Shown in pieces: positions 39,537 to 48,135 of a stretch of DNA of 64,000 bases. The notes under the pieces are model-generated. The model saw nothing but the letters and a program-made list of their open reading frames with translations, made no database searches and was not told the DNA's origin. This DNA comes from Oscillospiraceae bacterium (GTDB taxonomy: Bacteria > Bacillota > Clostridia > Oscillospirales > Acutalibacteraceae), in the NCBI GenBank assembly GCA_910574935.1, contig CAJTCU010000001.1, positions 421,695 through 485,694 on the forward strand, written 5' to 3'. A program made the position numbers and the translations under genes. Positions within the stretch are counted from its first letter, which is position 1. Each line of letters starts with the position of its first letter.

Positions 39537-42068
39537 TTAGTCCCTATACTCTTCCATCTCATAGGCCTCCAAAACGTCCCCTTGCTTGATGTCCGAGAAA
39601 CGCTCCAGGGTAATGCCGCAGTCATAGCCGTCGGCCACCTCTTTTACGTCGTCCTTAAACCGCCGCAGAGAGGCGATCTTGTCGTCCGCCACAATGATGC
39701 CGTCCCGCACCACCCGCACCTGGGCGTTTCGGGTAATCTTTCCGTTGACCACGTGGCCGCCGATGACCATGCCCACATTGCTGATCTTGTAGGTCTCCCG
39801 GCACTCGGCACGGCCCAGGGCCACCTCCCGGTACTTGGGCGCCAGCATACCCTTCATGGCGTTCTCAATCTCCTCAATGCAGTCGTAGATAATCCGGTAC
39901 AGCCGCATATCCACCCCGTCCCGCTTGGCGTTTTCTTCGGCCACCGGGTCGGGCCGCACATTGAAGCCCACGATAATGGCATTGGACGCGTTGGCCAGCA
40001 TCACGTCGCTTTCGCTCACCGCGCCTACCGCCCCATGGATGATGTGCACCCGCACCTCGTCGTTGGAGAGCTTTTCCAAGGACTGCCGCACTGCCTCTAC
40101 CGAGCCCTGCACGTCCGCCTTGACGATGATCTTCAGCTCCTTCATCTCGCCCTCTTTCATCTGCTCAAAGAGGTTGTCTAGGGTCACCTTGGTCTGGGCA
40201 CGGAACACCTCTTCCTTTTGCTCGGCCAGCCGCTGCTCTACCAGTTCCCGGGCCAGGCGCTCGTCTGTCACCGCGTCAAAGGTGTCGCCGCCCACGGGCA
40301 CGTCGCCCAGGCCTGTGATCTCCACCGGTACCGAGGGGCCAGCCTCGGTAATGCCCTTGCGGCCCTTGTCGTCCATCATGGACCGTACCCGGCCCACAGT
40401 GGCCCCGGCCACAATAATATCCCCGGCATGCAGGGTGCCGTTTTGCACCAGTACTGTGGCAATGGGGCCCATGCCCTTATCCAGTCTGGCCTCAATCACC
40501 GTGCCCTTGGCCGCCCGGTCGGGGTTGGCTTTCAGCTCCATCATGTCCGCGGTGAGGATGATCATTTCCAGCAGGTCGTTAATGCCCTCTTTGGTATGGG
40601 CAGACACGGGAATGCAGGGGGTGTCGCCGCCCCACTCCTCGGGCACCAGCTCATACTCCGTAAGCTGTTCCTTCACCCGGTCGGGGTTGGCCCCCACCTT
40701 ATCCATCTTGTTAATGGCCACAATAATACTGACCCCCGCCGCTTTGGCGTGGTTGATGGCCTCCACGGTCTGAGGCATAATGCCGTCGTCCGCAGCCACC
40801 ACCAGCACGGCAATATCCGTCACCTGGGCGCCCCGGGCCCGCATGGTGGTAAAAGCCGCATGGCCGGGTGTGTCCAGGAAGGTCACGTCCCGGTCCCCCA
40901 CCTTCACCCGGTATGCGCCAATGTGCTGGGTAATGCCGCCGGCCTCACCTTCGGTAACATTGGAGTGGCGGATGACGTCCAGAATGGAAGTCTTGCCGTG
41001 GTCCACGTGGCCCATAACCACCACTACGGGCGCCCTGGGTACCAGATTGGTCTCGTCGTCCTGGCTGTCGTCAATAATGCGCTCCTCAATGGTGACCACC
41101 ACTTCCTTCTCCACCCGGGCGTGGAACTCGTCTGCCACCAGCACAGCGGTGTCGAAGTCAATGGTATCGTTAATGGCCGCGAACACCCCCAGGCCCATAA
41201 GCTTTTTAATAACCTCAGGGGCGGAGACCTTCAGCCGCAGGGCGAACTCGCCCACAGTGATCTCCTCAGGCACCTCAATGGTAATGTGCTTAGCCTTGCG
41301 CTCCAGGGCAATACGGCGCAGGCGCTCGGCCTCGGTCTCCCGTTTACCCCGGCGCTGCTGGCCCCGGCGCTGCTGGTTCCGGTTGGTAAACTTCTGCTTG
41401 GTCACCACATTGTCGCCCCGGGCGCCCACCTTCTGGTCTGCCAGACGGTCGTATTTTTCGCTGTATTTGTCAATATTCACATTGCTGGAGCGGGTGTCCA
41501 CCACCCGGCGGGTGGGGGCCTTGGGCTCTTGTATCACCTGGGTCTGGACTGTCTCGGGCGCCTTGGCCTTTGGCTCTGCCTCCTGGGCCTTGGGCTGGGG
41601 CTGGCCCTGGCGTTTATTATTGTTGTTATTCGGCCGGTTATTACTCTCTGCGTTCCGGCTGTTCTGGGGTTTCTTCCCATTTTTGCCCTCTGGGGAACGG
41701 TTTCTGTTCTCCTGGGCCTTGCTTTCGGCGCTCTTTTGCTCTTGGGGCTTCCCCTGCCGGTTCTCCCCGGCTTTGGGGGTCTGCTTTTCTTCCATGGGCT
41801 TTTGCTCCTGGGGCCTTGCCTCCTGGGGCTTTTCTTCCCGCTGTGGGGCGGGTTCAGCTTTTTGATCCCGCTGGGCAAAATAGGCGTCCAGGCTTTCCAT
41901 GCTGTTCTGCTGGGTAAAGGTCTCCAGCACCACGTCCAGCTCGTTTTCCTCCAGGGCCGTCATGTATTTCTTTGGCTCTGGAAAATATTTCGCCAGGGTG
42001 TCGATCACCTCCTTATTGGAGATGTTCAGGTCCTTAGCCACTTCCCGTACCCGGTATTTTATCATCAT
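39537..42068 (-). CDS. infB: translation initiation factor IF-2
   Basis: An 843-residue IF-2, the GTPase that places fMet-tRNA on the 30S subunit. An N-terminal IF2_N helix ([20 protein letters not shown]) is followed by a Gln/Pro/Lys/Asn-rich linker to about 230. The second IF2_N segment is near 275, and the GTPase domain has G1 GHVDHGKTS (about 354-362), G3 DTPGHAAF and G4 NKMD. Domains II, III and C2 ([18 protein letters not shown]) complete it. AGGAGG precedes the ATG. It overlaps ylxQ by four bases. Confidence 0.97.
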   Translation of the reverse strand: MMIKYRVREVAKDLNISNKEVIDTLAKYFPEPKKYMTALEENELDVVLETFTQQNSMESLDAYFAQRDQKAEPAPQREEKPQEARPQEQKPMEEKQTPKAGENRQGKPQEQKSAESKAQENRNRSPEGKNGKKPQNSRNAESNNRPNNNNNKRQGQPQPKAQEAEPKAKAPETVQTQVIQEPKAPTRRVVDTRSSNVNIDKYSEKYDRLADQKVGARGDNVVTKQKFTNRNQQRRGQQRRGKRETEAERLRRIALERKAKHITIEVPEEITVGEFALRLKVSAPEVIKKLMGLGVFAAINDTIDFDTAVLVADEFHARVEKEVVVTIEERIIDDSQDDETNLVPRAPVVVVMGHVDHGKTSILDVIRHSNVTEGEAGGITQHIGAYRVKVGDRDVTFLDTPGHAAFTTMRARGAQVTDIAVLVVAADDGIMPQTVEAINHAKAAGVSIIVAINKMDKVGANPDRVKEQLTEYELVPEEWGGDTPCIPVSAHTKEGINDLLEMIILTADMMELKANPDRAAKGTVIEARLDKGMGPIATVLVQNGTLHAGDIIVAGATVGRVRSMMDDKGRKGITEAGPSVPVEITGLGDVPVGGDTFDAVTDERLARELVEQRLAEQKEEVFRAQTKVTLDNLFEQMKEGEMKELKIIVKADVQGSVEAVRQSLEKLSNDEVRVHIIHGAVGAVSESDVMLANASNAIIVGFNVRPDPVAEENAKRDGVDMRLYRIIYDCIEEIENAMKGMLAPKYREVALGRAECRETYKISNVGMVIGGHVVNGKITRNAQVRVVRDGIIVADDKIASLRRFKDDVKEVADGYDCGITLERFSDIKQGDVLEAYEMEEYRD

Positions 42069-42394
42069 AAGCTATTGTCCTCCTTCTCGATCTCTGTCTT
42101 TTCCAGCTCTGCCAGCACGGCCCTGGCGAAACCTTGGTCTGTTACAGCCAGCACCCCGGCCCGCACCCCGCACGCCCTACCTAGAGCGTCTATGCCGGTT
42201 TTCAGCCGCGCCGCCGGTATGCCGGCCCTTTCGGCCTCGAACCGTAAATTTTTATAGGTCTTTTCCGATATATCCTCAGCGGCCAGCAGCAGGGCCGCCT
42301 TTCCGGTTTTGGCCGCGGCTACGCTGGCGTCAAAGCCAGGCTCCACCCTGCCGGCCCGGCGGGCCATGCTCAAAAGGTTCAGCACCCGGTTCAT
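42065..42394 (-). CDS. ylxQ: L7Ae/L30e-type ribosomal-like protein YlxQ
   Basis: A 109-residue RNA-binding protein of the L7Ae/L30e fold. It starts [20 protein letters not shown], has [17 protein letters not shown] in the middle and [11 protein letters not shown] near the end, all usual for YlxQ. It lies between ylxR and infB with four-base overlaps on both sides, the conserved position. It probably binds k-turn RNA. Confidence 0.9.
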   Translation of the reverse strand: MNRVLNLLSMARRAGRVEPGFDASVAAAKTGKAALLLAAEDISEKTYKNLRFEAERAGIPAARLKTGIDALGRACGVRAGVLAVTDQGFARAVLAELEKTEIEKEDNSL

Positions 42395-42705
42395 CCTGTA
42401 CCGCCCCCTTCTGCCTGGGCCAGCTCTTCTTCTAGCCGCTGGTAGACCTCCTCCGGTATTTTGCAGGAGAACGCCCGCTCCAGCCGCCGGGCCTTTCGGG
42501 CCAGCCTCAGGCACTCTGGGTTCCTGCATACATAAGCCCCCCGGCCCGGCATTCTGCCCGTTCGATCCAGGCTGATCTCCGGCGGCAAGGGTTCTCCGCC
42601 CTCGCTGGTCTTTTCCGGGGCTTTTACCACCCGCACCAGCTCTTTCTTGGGCTTCATCTCCCCGCAGCCGGTGCACATCCTCATGGGTATCTTCTTTGGG
42701 CGCAT
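42391..42705 (-). CDS. ylxR: YlxR-family protein (RnpM)
   Basis: A 104-residue protein of the YlxR/DUF448 family, known to bind RNase P RNA and modulate it in B. subtilis. It has RMCTGCGEMKPKKELVRV near the start, and DRTGRMPGRGAYVC with the family GRGAYVC motif. It starts with AAAGGAGGA upstream and overlaps ylxQ by four bases. The upstream gap to nusA (309 bases) is unusually long for this operon. Confidence 0.93.
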   Translation of the reverse strand: MRPKKIPMRMCTGCGEMKPKKELVRVVKAPEKTSEGGEPLPPEISLDRTGRMPGRGAYVCRNPECLRLARKARRLERAFSCKIPEEVYQRLEEELAQAEGGGTG

Positions 42706-43014
42706 GGCTCCTCCTTTCTGGCTAAGGTTATGGGGCACTGGCTTCATCCGCCACTTCGGGTCCTTGTGGGGGCCGGCGTTCCACACCCTGATATAGGAAA
42801 CTCTTGGAAAAAGCCCCCTATTAAGCATCTTTAAAAATATTTTCCGGCTTTACGCTGATTCCAGCCGGTCAGGTCCTGCCACAAAGCGGAAAGGCCGGCG
42901 GAACCAAGAAACTTTAGACGCCAGGAACGCCGGGCAGGCAAGAGAAACTTGCCCGCAAAAAACGCGCGGCGCACAAGCCAGCCCAAACCGCCCGGGCCCG
43001 TATTGCCAAACCCT
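42706..43014. other. 309-bp gap inside the nusA-ylxR junction
   Basis: Usually only a few bases separate these genes. The gap holds a small GGGCAAGTTTCTCTTGCC hairpin (minus) near 42940-42957. It also has a stretch AAAGTTTCTTGGTTCCGCCG and GGCCTTTCCGC, similar to the GC hairpin stretch near 30823. No gene and no clear terminator or promoter is seen. Confidence 0.5.
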
Positions 43015-44127
43015 CTATTCCTCTTCGCCAGCCGCTTTTGTCACTGGTTCCTCGCCGTAAAAACCGCTCTCCGGTTTAATGTCGATTTTCCATCCTGTCA
43101 GCTTTGCCGCCAGCCGGGCGTTTTGGCCCTTATTGCCAATAGCCAAAGACAGCTGGCTGTCCGGCACAGTCACCCGGCAGGCCCTGGCGCCGTCCTCCGC
43201 AACCTCCACCGAAAGCACTGTGGCCGGGGAAAGCGCCGCGGCTATAAACTTCTGGGGGTCCTCATTGTACTCTACAATATCAATCTTCTCCCCGCCCAGT
43301 TCTTCCACAATCTCATTGACCCGGCCGCCCCGGGCGCCAATGCACGCGCCTACCGCGTCCACCTCTGGGTTATGGCTTAGCACTGCCAGCTTGGTGCGGG
43401 AGCCCGCCTCTCGGGACACAGCCTTAATCTCTACCGTACCGTCATAAATTTCCGGTACTTCGGTCTCAAACATGCGTTTTACCAGGTCTGGGTGGGTTCT
43501 AGAGATAATCGCCTTCGGCCCCTTCTCTGTCTCCCTTACATCGACTACATAGACCTTTATGTAGTCGCCCTCCTTTATATTTTCCTCACCAATCTGCTCG
43601 TTTTTAGGCAGCACTGCCTCTGCTTTTCCAATGCGCAGGGAAAGCGCCCCTGTACGGGGATCAATACGCTCCACCAGTCCGCTGACCAGCTCTTGGTGCT
43701 TGCTCTGGAACTCCTGCATCATCTGGCCCCGCTCGCTGTCTCGAATGCCCTGACGGATAATATTTCGGGCGGTTTGGGCCGCCACCCGGCCAAACTGCTT
43801 GGTATCCAGCTTAATACCCACCATGTCGCCCATCAGGGCCCTGGGGTTAATTTCCCGGGCCAGGTCCACCAAAATTTCCCGAGCCGGGTTTTCCACCTGT
43901 TCCACCACCTGCTTTTGCAGAAAGACATCGAATTTCCCAGTCTCTGGGTTGACCTCGATCTCCACTTCTTCGTTGCCATAGTTATTCTTGCAGGCAGTAC
44001 CAATCGCCTTTTTGATTTTATCCAGCATAAATTCTACCGGAATGCCCTTCTCCTTCTCCAAAAGGGCCAGCGCCAAAAACAGCTCTTCGTTGCCCTGCTT
44101 CTCTGGTTCTTTCTTCTTCCGCGCCAT
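43015..44127 (-). CDS. nusA: transcription termination/antitermination protein NusA
   Basis: A 370-residue NusA without the C-terminal acidic repeats, as in Firmicutes. The N-terminal RNA polymerase-binding domain (to about 125), an S1 domain (about 135-200, GLVERIDPRTGALSLRIGK) and two KH domains (VGACIGARGGRVNEIVEELG and LAIGNKGQNARLAAKLTGWK) are all visible. It controls pausing, termination and rRNA antitermination. AAGGAG precedes the ATG. Confidence 0.97.
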   Translation of the reverse strand: MARKKKEPEKQGNEELFLALALLEKEKGIPVEFMLDKIKKAIGTACKNNYGNEEVEIEVNPETGKFDVFLQKQVVEQVENPAREILVDLAREINPRALMGDMVGIKLDTKQFGRVAAQTARNIIRQGIRDSERGQMMQEFQSKHQELVSGLVERIDPRTGALSLRIGKAEAVLPKNEQIGEENIKEGDYIKVYVVDVRETEKGPKAIISRTHPDLVKRMFETEVPEIYDGTVEIKAVSREAGSRTKLAVLSHNPEVDAVGACIGARGGRVNEIVEELGGEKIDIVEYNEDPQKFIAAALSPATVLSVEVAEDGARACRVTVPDSQLSLAIGNKGQNARLAAKLTGWKIDIKPESGFYGEEPVTKAAGEEE

Positions 44128-44248
44128 TTTTCCAAATCACTCCTTCTTGGTCTACAAGACGCCCCGCGTCTGCCGGCCCGGGGCAGCGGCCACTGGCGGC
44201 CCCCGCCCTGGGTTTTTTAGAAACTTTTCCTCCGAATTATTCTGATCT

Positions 44249-44824
44249 TCATTTCAGTTTCTCCCTGCCGCGAAGCCGTTGGCTTTGCGGAATCAGAGAC
44301 ATTTTAGCGGCCAGCCGGTCCCTTACGGCCTTGTCCTTTAGGCATGGAACAAAATCCAGAAAATACTCAAAATTATACGGCTCGCCCTTGTCAAAAATAC
44401 GCCTGTCATACTCCGGCAATTTCTCATCCCAGTACCGCAGGATATGCTCCACCGGATATTGAAGGATATCCCGATACAGCTCCTCTGGCACTAAGACCTC
44501 GCCCCAGTTACCAATTTCAGGCCGGTATGGGTCTAAAAGGAGCCGCATGGTATTCCTTATAATAGGGTGGCCCGCGTCGAGGCGTTCGTCCATTCCCATC
44601 AGGTAGCGAAGCGCCACCTCTGTGCTCTTCAGGCGCACGCCTTGATAGTCATACTCATAATACAGCCCGCCAAAGCCCCCGCTTTCCCGCTGGTATTGGG
44701 CTAAAACCTCCAGAAAAGCCTGGGGGCCGCTATCTTCAAACTGGTACCGAAACCACGCCCGCCCAATCTCCTCCGAGTAGGTCAATATATAGTTCCTGGC
44801 CCGGGCAAACCCGTCATAGGACAA
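44249..44824 (-). CDS. hypothetical 191-aa protein inserted between rimP and nusA
   Basis: I recognise no clear family. Motifs ESGGFGGLYYEYDYQ, NTMRLLLDPYRPEIGNWGEV and LLPEYDRRI-type stretches, rich in Trp/Tyr/Gly, give a helical pattern that recalls terpenoid-cyclase/prenyltransferase-like alpha toroids; this is weak. No signal peptide is seen. The best start is a TTG (44824) that directly follows a two-codon ORF, ATG GAA TAA, with GGGGGAAG further upstream. The gene lies in a place where rimP and nusA are normally adjacent. Confidence 0.65.
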   Translation of the reverse strand: MSYDGFARARNYILTYSEEIGRAWFRYQFEDSGPQAFLEVLAQYQRESGGFGGLYYEYDYQGVRLKSTEVALRYLMGMDERLDAGHPIIRNTMRLLLDPYRPEIGNWGEVLVPEELYRDILQYPVEHILRYWDEKLPEYDRRIFDKGEPYNFEYFLDFVPCLKDKAVRDRLAAKMSLIPQSQRLRGREKLK

Positions 44825-44860
44825 TTATTCCATGCCGCTTCCCCCTTATCCTTATAGAGC

Positions 44861-45346
44861 TTAGATCTCCACCTCGTCTATGGCGCATATCCATGCCAGC
44901 TCTTTCTTTTCCAGGGTAACGCTCTCCTCCTGGCTTAGCTGTATCTCCAGCCGGCCGTCTCCCGCGCCCAGAAGCAGGCCCTCCAGCTCCCGCCGGCCGT
45001 CCTCCAAAGGGCGTATCAGCCGGGCGCGCACTGGCTCGCCTGTATACGCTTCCAGGTGTTCGGGCCGGGTCAGCTTCCGGTTTAACCCCGGGGAGGCCAC
45101 CTCCAGGGTGTATTCCTGGGGCACAGGGTCTTTTTGATCCAGCAGCGGGTTTAGGGCATGGGTCATATCCACACAGTCGTCAATGCCCACGCCGCCCTCC
45201 TTGTCAATGCACACCCGCAGCACCCACTCCGCGCCTTCCTTAACATACTGCACGTCCCAAATGCTCAGGCCCAGTTCCTGGGCCAGGGGGCGAGCCATTT
45301 CCAGCACCAGGGCGGCCACGCCGCCCTGCTTTTTTACCTCGCTCAT
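44861..45346 (-). CDS. rimP: ribosome maturation factor RimP
   Basis: A 161-residue RimP needed for 30S assembly. The N-terminal domain has GLSIWDVQYVKEGAEWVLRV (about 26-45) and the D-C-V-D-M-T motif; the conserved SPGLNRKLTRPEHLEAYTGE follows. The start MSEVKK is chosen because AAAGGCGG lies about eight bases upstream; the frame is open upstream without a ribosome site. It is the first gene of the nusA operon and has a good promoter at 45455-45483. Confidence 0.93.
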   Translation of the reverse strand: MSEVKKQGGVAALVLEMARPLAQELGLSIWDVQYVKEGAEWVLRVCIDKEGGVGIDDCVDMTHALNPLLDQKDPVPQEYTLEVASPGLNRKLTRPEHLEAYTGEPVRARLIRPLEDGRRELEGLLLGAGDGRLEIQLSQEESVTLEKKELAWICAIDEVEI

Positions 45347-45454
45347 ATCCTCCGCCTTTCTTTGGGGGCCGGCCGTTCCTTCCGGATCTCCCGCAACAAA
45401 CGGAAAGAGCGGGTCGCCCCACTCTTTCATCATCCTAACTATTACTTTACAATA

Positions 45455-45483
45455 ATTATAGCACCTGTTTTCTGGAAAAGCAA
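45455..45483 (-). promoter_or_regulatory. promoter of rimP-nusA-infB operon
   Basis: On the minus strand, TTGCTT (45478-45483), a 17-base spacer and TATAAT (45455-45460). The leader is about 100 bases. Confidence 0.75.
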
Positions 45484-45543
45484 GAGGTTTTCCCATTTAT
45501 CCCCGGCACTTTTCCGTTTTTTCTTTTAAAATCATCGAGATTC

Positions 45544-46083
45544 CTATCCCTCCAGCTGGCGGGATAGGAACATAGCGGCAGCCTTTACATTTTCCGCCGC
45601 CTCGCTGCTCAGCTTGGGAGACGTCTTTTCTCCCTTAATCAGCATCACGGCCCCCATAGCGTCTCCCAAGGATACGACCGGGAATACCGCCACCGCTGCC
45701 GCGGGAACATTTTGAGCCGCCAGCACTGTGTTTTCCGAATTAGTTACAAAGCTGCGCCGGCCCTGGACCAGCTCTTCCAGCTGGGGCGAAAGGGGCTTGT
45801 GCAGCAGCTCCTTTTTTACAGGACCGGCCAGGGCAATGATCTGCTCGGTATCGCACACCGCGGCAGCCAAGCCCGTTAGATTTACCAGGGCCTCGGCATA
45901 GGCCTGGGCCAGCTGGGACATCTCCCCCACAGGAGAATATTTTTTCAAGATGACCCCACCGGAGACGTCGGTAAAAATCTCCATGGGCATCCCCTCCCGG
46001 ATCTTCAGGGTGCGGCGAATCTCTTTGGGGATGACCACCCGGCCCAGGTCGTCGATTCTGCGAACTATACCAGTAGCTTTCAT
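45544..46083 (-). CDS. spoVT: stage V sporulation protein T
   Basis: A 179-residue SpoVT. The N-terminal AbrB-type swapped-hairpin DNA-binding domain is MKATGIVRRIDDLGRVVIPK, then EIRRTLKIREGMPMEIFT, and a GAF-like C-terminal domain follows (60-179). SpoVT tunes forespore genes in sigma-G control, so the organism or its ancestor makes spores. The start is chosen at MKATG by GAAAGGAA upstream. The gene is monocistronic and ends about 60 bases before the rimP promoter. Confidence 0.94.
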   Translation of the reverse strand: MKATGIVRRIDDLGRVVIPKEIRRTLKIREGMPMEIFTDVSGGVILKKYSPVGEMSQLAQAYAEALVNLTGLAAAVCDTEQIIALAGPVKKELLHKPLSPQLEELVQGRRSFVTNSENTVLAAQNVPAAAVAVFPVVSLGDAMGAVMLIKGEKTSPKLSSEAAENVKAAAMFLSRQLEG

Positions 46084-46425
46084 ATTTTGCATTCCTTTCC
46101 AGCAAATATTTAATAGAAACGTGACTGTTTTTGGCTTCCCTGGGCTTACGGCAATTTGTGCGGTCATCCCCAAATCTATCCCCATTCCAGATAAATCCTT
46201 TTGAGATGATCTCTTCCCAGTTCGCCGGTAAAGGTAGTATTTGCACGCTTTTTCCTTTTATCCTGTTTTTTGTAGATTCAATTTTCCACCAGTCCGCCGC
46301 TTTATTTCCTCATATTTTGCGCAAAAAAGCCGCCCGTTTTCTCGCCGGACGGCTTTTCTCTCACGAGTTATTTAAGGATGTCCTTTAAAAAGGCAACGAT
46401 GGTTTTTTTCAAACAGGAACCGCCG
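46084..46425. other. 342-bp intergenic region
   Basis: It contains the ROK-gene terminator (46323-46357) and the upstream region of spoVT. No clear sigma-G promoter could be assigned. Confidence 0.45.
46323..46357 (-). terminator. terminator of ROK gene
   Basis: AAAAGCCGTCCGG pairs with CGGGCGGCTTTT (minus strand), then TTTTTT follows. It lies about 70 bases past the ROK stop. Confidence 0.8.
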
Positions 46426-47688
46426 CTACGCCATGCCGTTTCCTAACAAAATCATAGGGTCCTCCAGACAGTAGTTAATGGCCACCGCCCCGGCTCCAAA
46501 CAGCACAGGGTCGACCAGCAGCCACTCGTCCTCCAGCTCAACGGCTACGCTTTCCGCTGTGGCAGGCAGCACCCGCTCCCGCACCACCTCTCTCACCCGG
46601 TCCAGGATCTGCCGGCCACCCTTGGCCATCTCATTGCTAACAACCACCACGTCCGGGGCATAAATATTGATCAAGTTCACCACCCCATAGCCAATATACC
46701 TGCCCACCCGGTCCACGGCCTCCATAGCCAAAGGGTCTCCCGCTGCCGCCGCTGTGAATACATCCTGTACTGTAACGCCGCTCAGCCTGGCCAAAACAGA
46801 GCCGGCCCCTTCTGGCCGGGCCAGTCTTTGGTTCACATCGTCTAAAAAAGCAAAAGTAGAGCAATACAGCTCCAGGCAGCCCCTGTTTCCACAGGCGCAC
46901 AAGGGGCCGTCTACATCCACGCTGACATGCCCCATTTCGGTGGAAAACCCCATGGCGTTCTCGTGCACCTCGCCGTTCTCAATAAATCCCGCGCCAACGC
47001 CGTCTCCCACCAGAAAGTGTACCAGGCTGGAACGGAAATTATCCACCTTTGACCCAAACCACCAGTTGGCCAGGGCCCCGGCAATGGCATCGTGGCAGAA
47101 CACCACCTTTACCGGCAGGTCCTCGCCAAACTCCTCCCGCAGGCGCACGTTCGTCCAGTCTGACGTGGCCATAGAGGTGGTCAGGGCGATCTCCGCTGTT
47201 TTTACGTTAAAGGGCCCGGGCACCGCCACGCCAATGGCGGCAATATCCTCATACCGGGTCAAAAAGTCCCGAAGGATTTCCTTTATCCGGATAATCACAC
47301 TGCGCAGGGTGGTGGTGGCCGAAAACTGCCCGGAAACATTTTCATACATCTTTCCAGAAAGGTCAAACAGGCCCACAGCAAAGGACCGCCGGGAAAGCCG
47401 CACCCCCAGCACCCGTTTGCACATGGTGTTCAGGGCCACGCCCACAGAACGCCGGCCCTTTGCCCCCGCGATAAAGCCTGTCTCAAACACAATCCCCTCG
47501 CTCTTCAGCTGGGCGATAATCTTTGAGATACTGGCCTGGGTCAGGCCCACCGCCTGGGCAATCTGAGCCCGGCTGCATACGCCGCTGCGCCGCAGATATT
47601 TAATGATAGACGATTTATTTTCAATGGCCACATCCCCGTGGTTTTTGCCCACCACGTTTCCGGCCCGCTCCGCCTGCTGGTTGTTCAC
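46426..47688 (-). CDS. ROK-family transcriptional regulator (NagC/XylR type)
   Basis: A 420-residue protein. A winged HTH (SRAQIAQAVGLTQASISKII, about 40-59) is followed by a sugar-kinase-like ROK domain with the AIGVAVPGPF stretch and the zinc motif CACGNRGCLE (about 277-286). It represses sugar genes until an inducer binds. The GTG start has GAAGGAAG upstream. It is next to a sugar ABC importer and a GH32/fructokinase pair, so it probably controls them; that is inference from position. Confidence 0.9.
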   Translation of the reverse strand: MNNQQAERAGNVVGKNHGDVAIENKSSIIKYLRRSGVCSRAQIAQAVGLTQASISKIIAQLKSEGIVFETGFIAGAKGRRSVGVALNTMCKRVLGVRLSRRSFAVGLFDLSGKMYENVSGQFSATTTLRSVIIRIKEILRDFLTRYEDIAAIGVAVPGPFNVKTAEIALTTSMATSDWTNVRLREEFGEDLPVKVVFCHDAIAGALANWWFGSKVDNFRSSLVHFLVGDGVGAGFIENGEVHENAMGFSTEMGHVSVDVDGPLCACGNRGCLELYCSTFAFLDDVNQRLARPEGAGSVLARLSGVTVQDVFTAAAAGDPLAMEAVDRVGRYIGYGVVNLINIYAPDVVVVSNEMAKGGRQILDRVREVVRERVLPATAESVAVELEDEWLLVDPVLFGAGAVAINYCLEDPMILLGNGMA

Positions 47689-48135
47689 TTATGATCTTCC
47701 TTCTTTGTGATTTTACTAAAGTTAACGAGAACCGCCCCACATTCGCTTTTAACAAAGACATTCTCTGCCGGTCGGGATACCGCGTTTCAAAGAGGATTCA
47801 CACCAGCCAAAACGCAGGGTAATCTGGTGTAAGGAAGCCTGACAGCTATGTCCTTCTCCCTAAACCTTTATCCCCAAGGCCCAGGGACTCTAGCCTGTAA
47901 GGACGTAAAAGCCATCGGCTCCCGGACCCGAAGCTCTGCTCAGCTCTCATTCATTTAGAGACTCCCGCCTATATAATAATATAATATATTATAGAAGCGT
48001 CTCTTGATTGATTCTAACATCTTTTTATGAAAAAAGCAACCCCCCTTCTGCCAGAGAAAGTCTCTTACAGAAAGAGGGCCGCAGGCCGCAGCGTTACTTA
48101 CTGGCTGCGGTTATTATTTTTTGTAAGGAGCTTTC
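47689..48135. other. 447-bp region upstream of ROK gene
   Basis: It holds an AT-rich run (TATAATAATATAATATATTAT, about 47972-47993), a terminator-like structure of the ABC operon (48030-48079), a CCGCAGC/GCTGCGG hairpin at about 48088-48114, and no gene. Confidence 0.45.
48030..48079 (-). terminator. probable terminator of the ABC importer operon
   Basis: On the minus strand CCCTCTTTCTG and CAGAAGGGGGG pair around a long loop, followed by TTGCTTTTTT. It lies about 60 bases past the binding-protein stop. Confidence 0.5.

Noticed and set aside
40218-42257. 679-codon open frame opposite infB
   Set aside because: Antisense shadow of infB, with low-complexity Leu/Gly/His-rich translation.
47940-48000. 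AT-rich run as a possible replication origin or promoter cluster
   Set aside because: No DnaA boxes or paired -35/-10 at proper spacing could be made out; it is left undescribed beyond AT richness.
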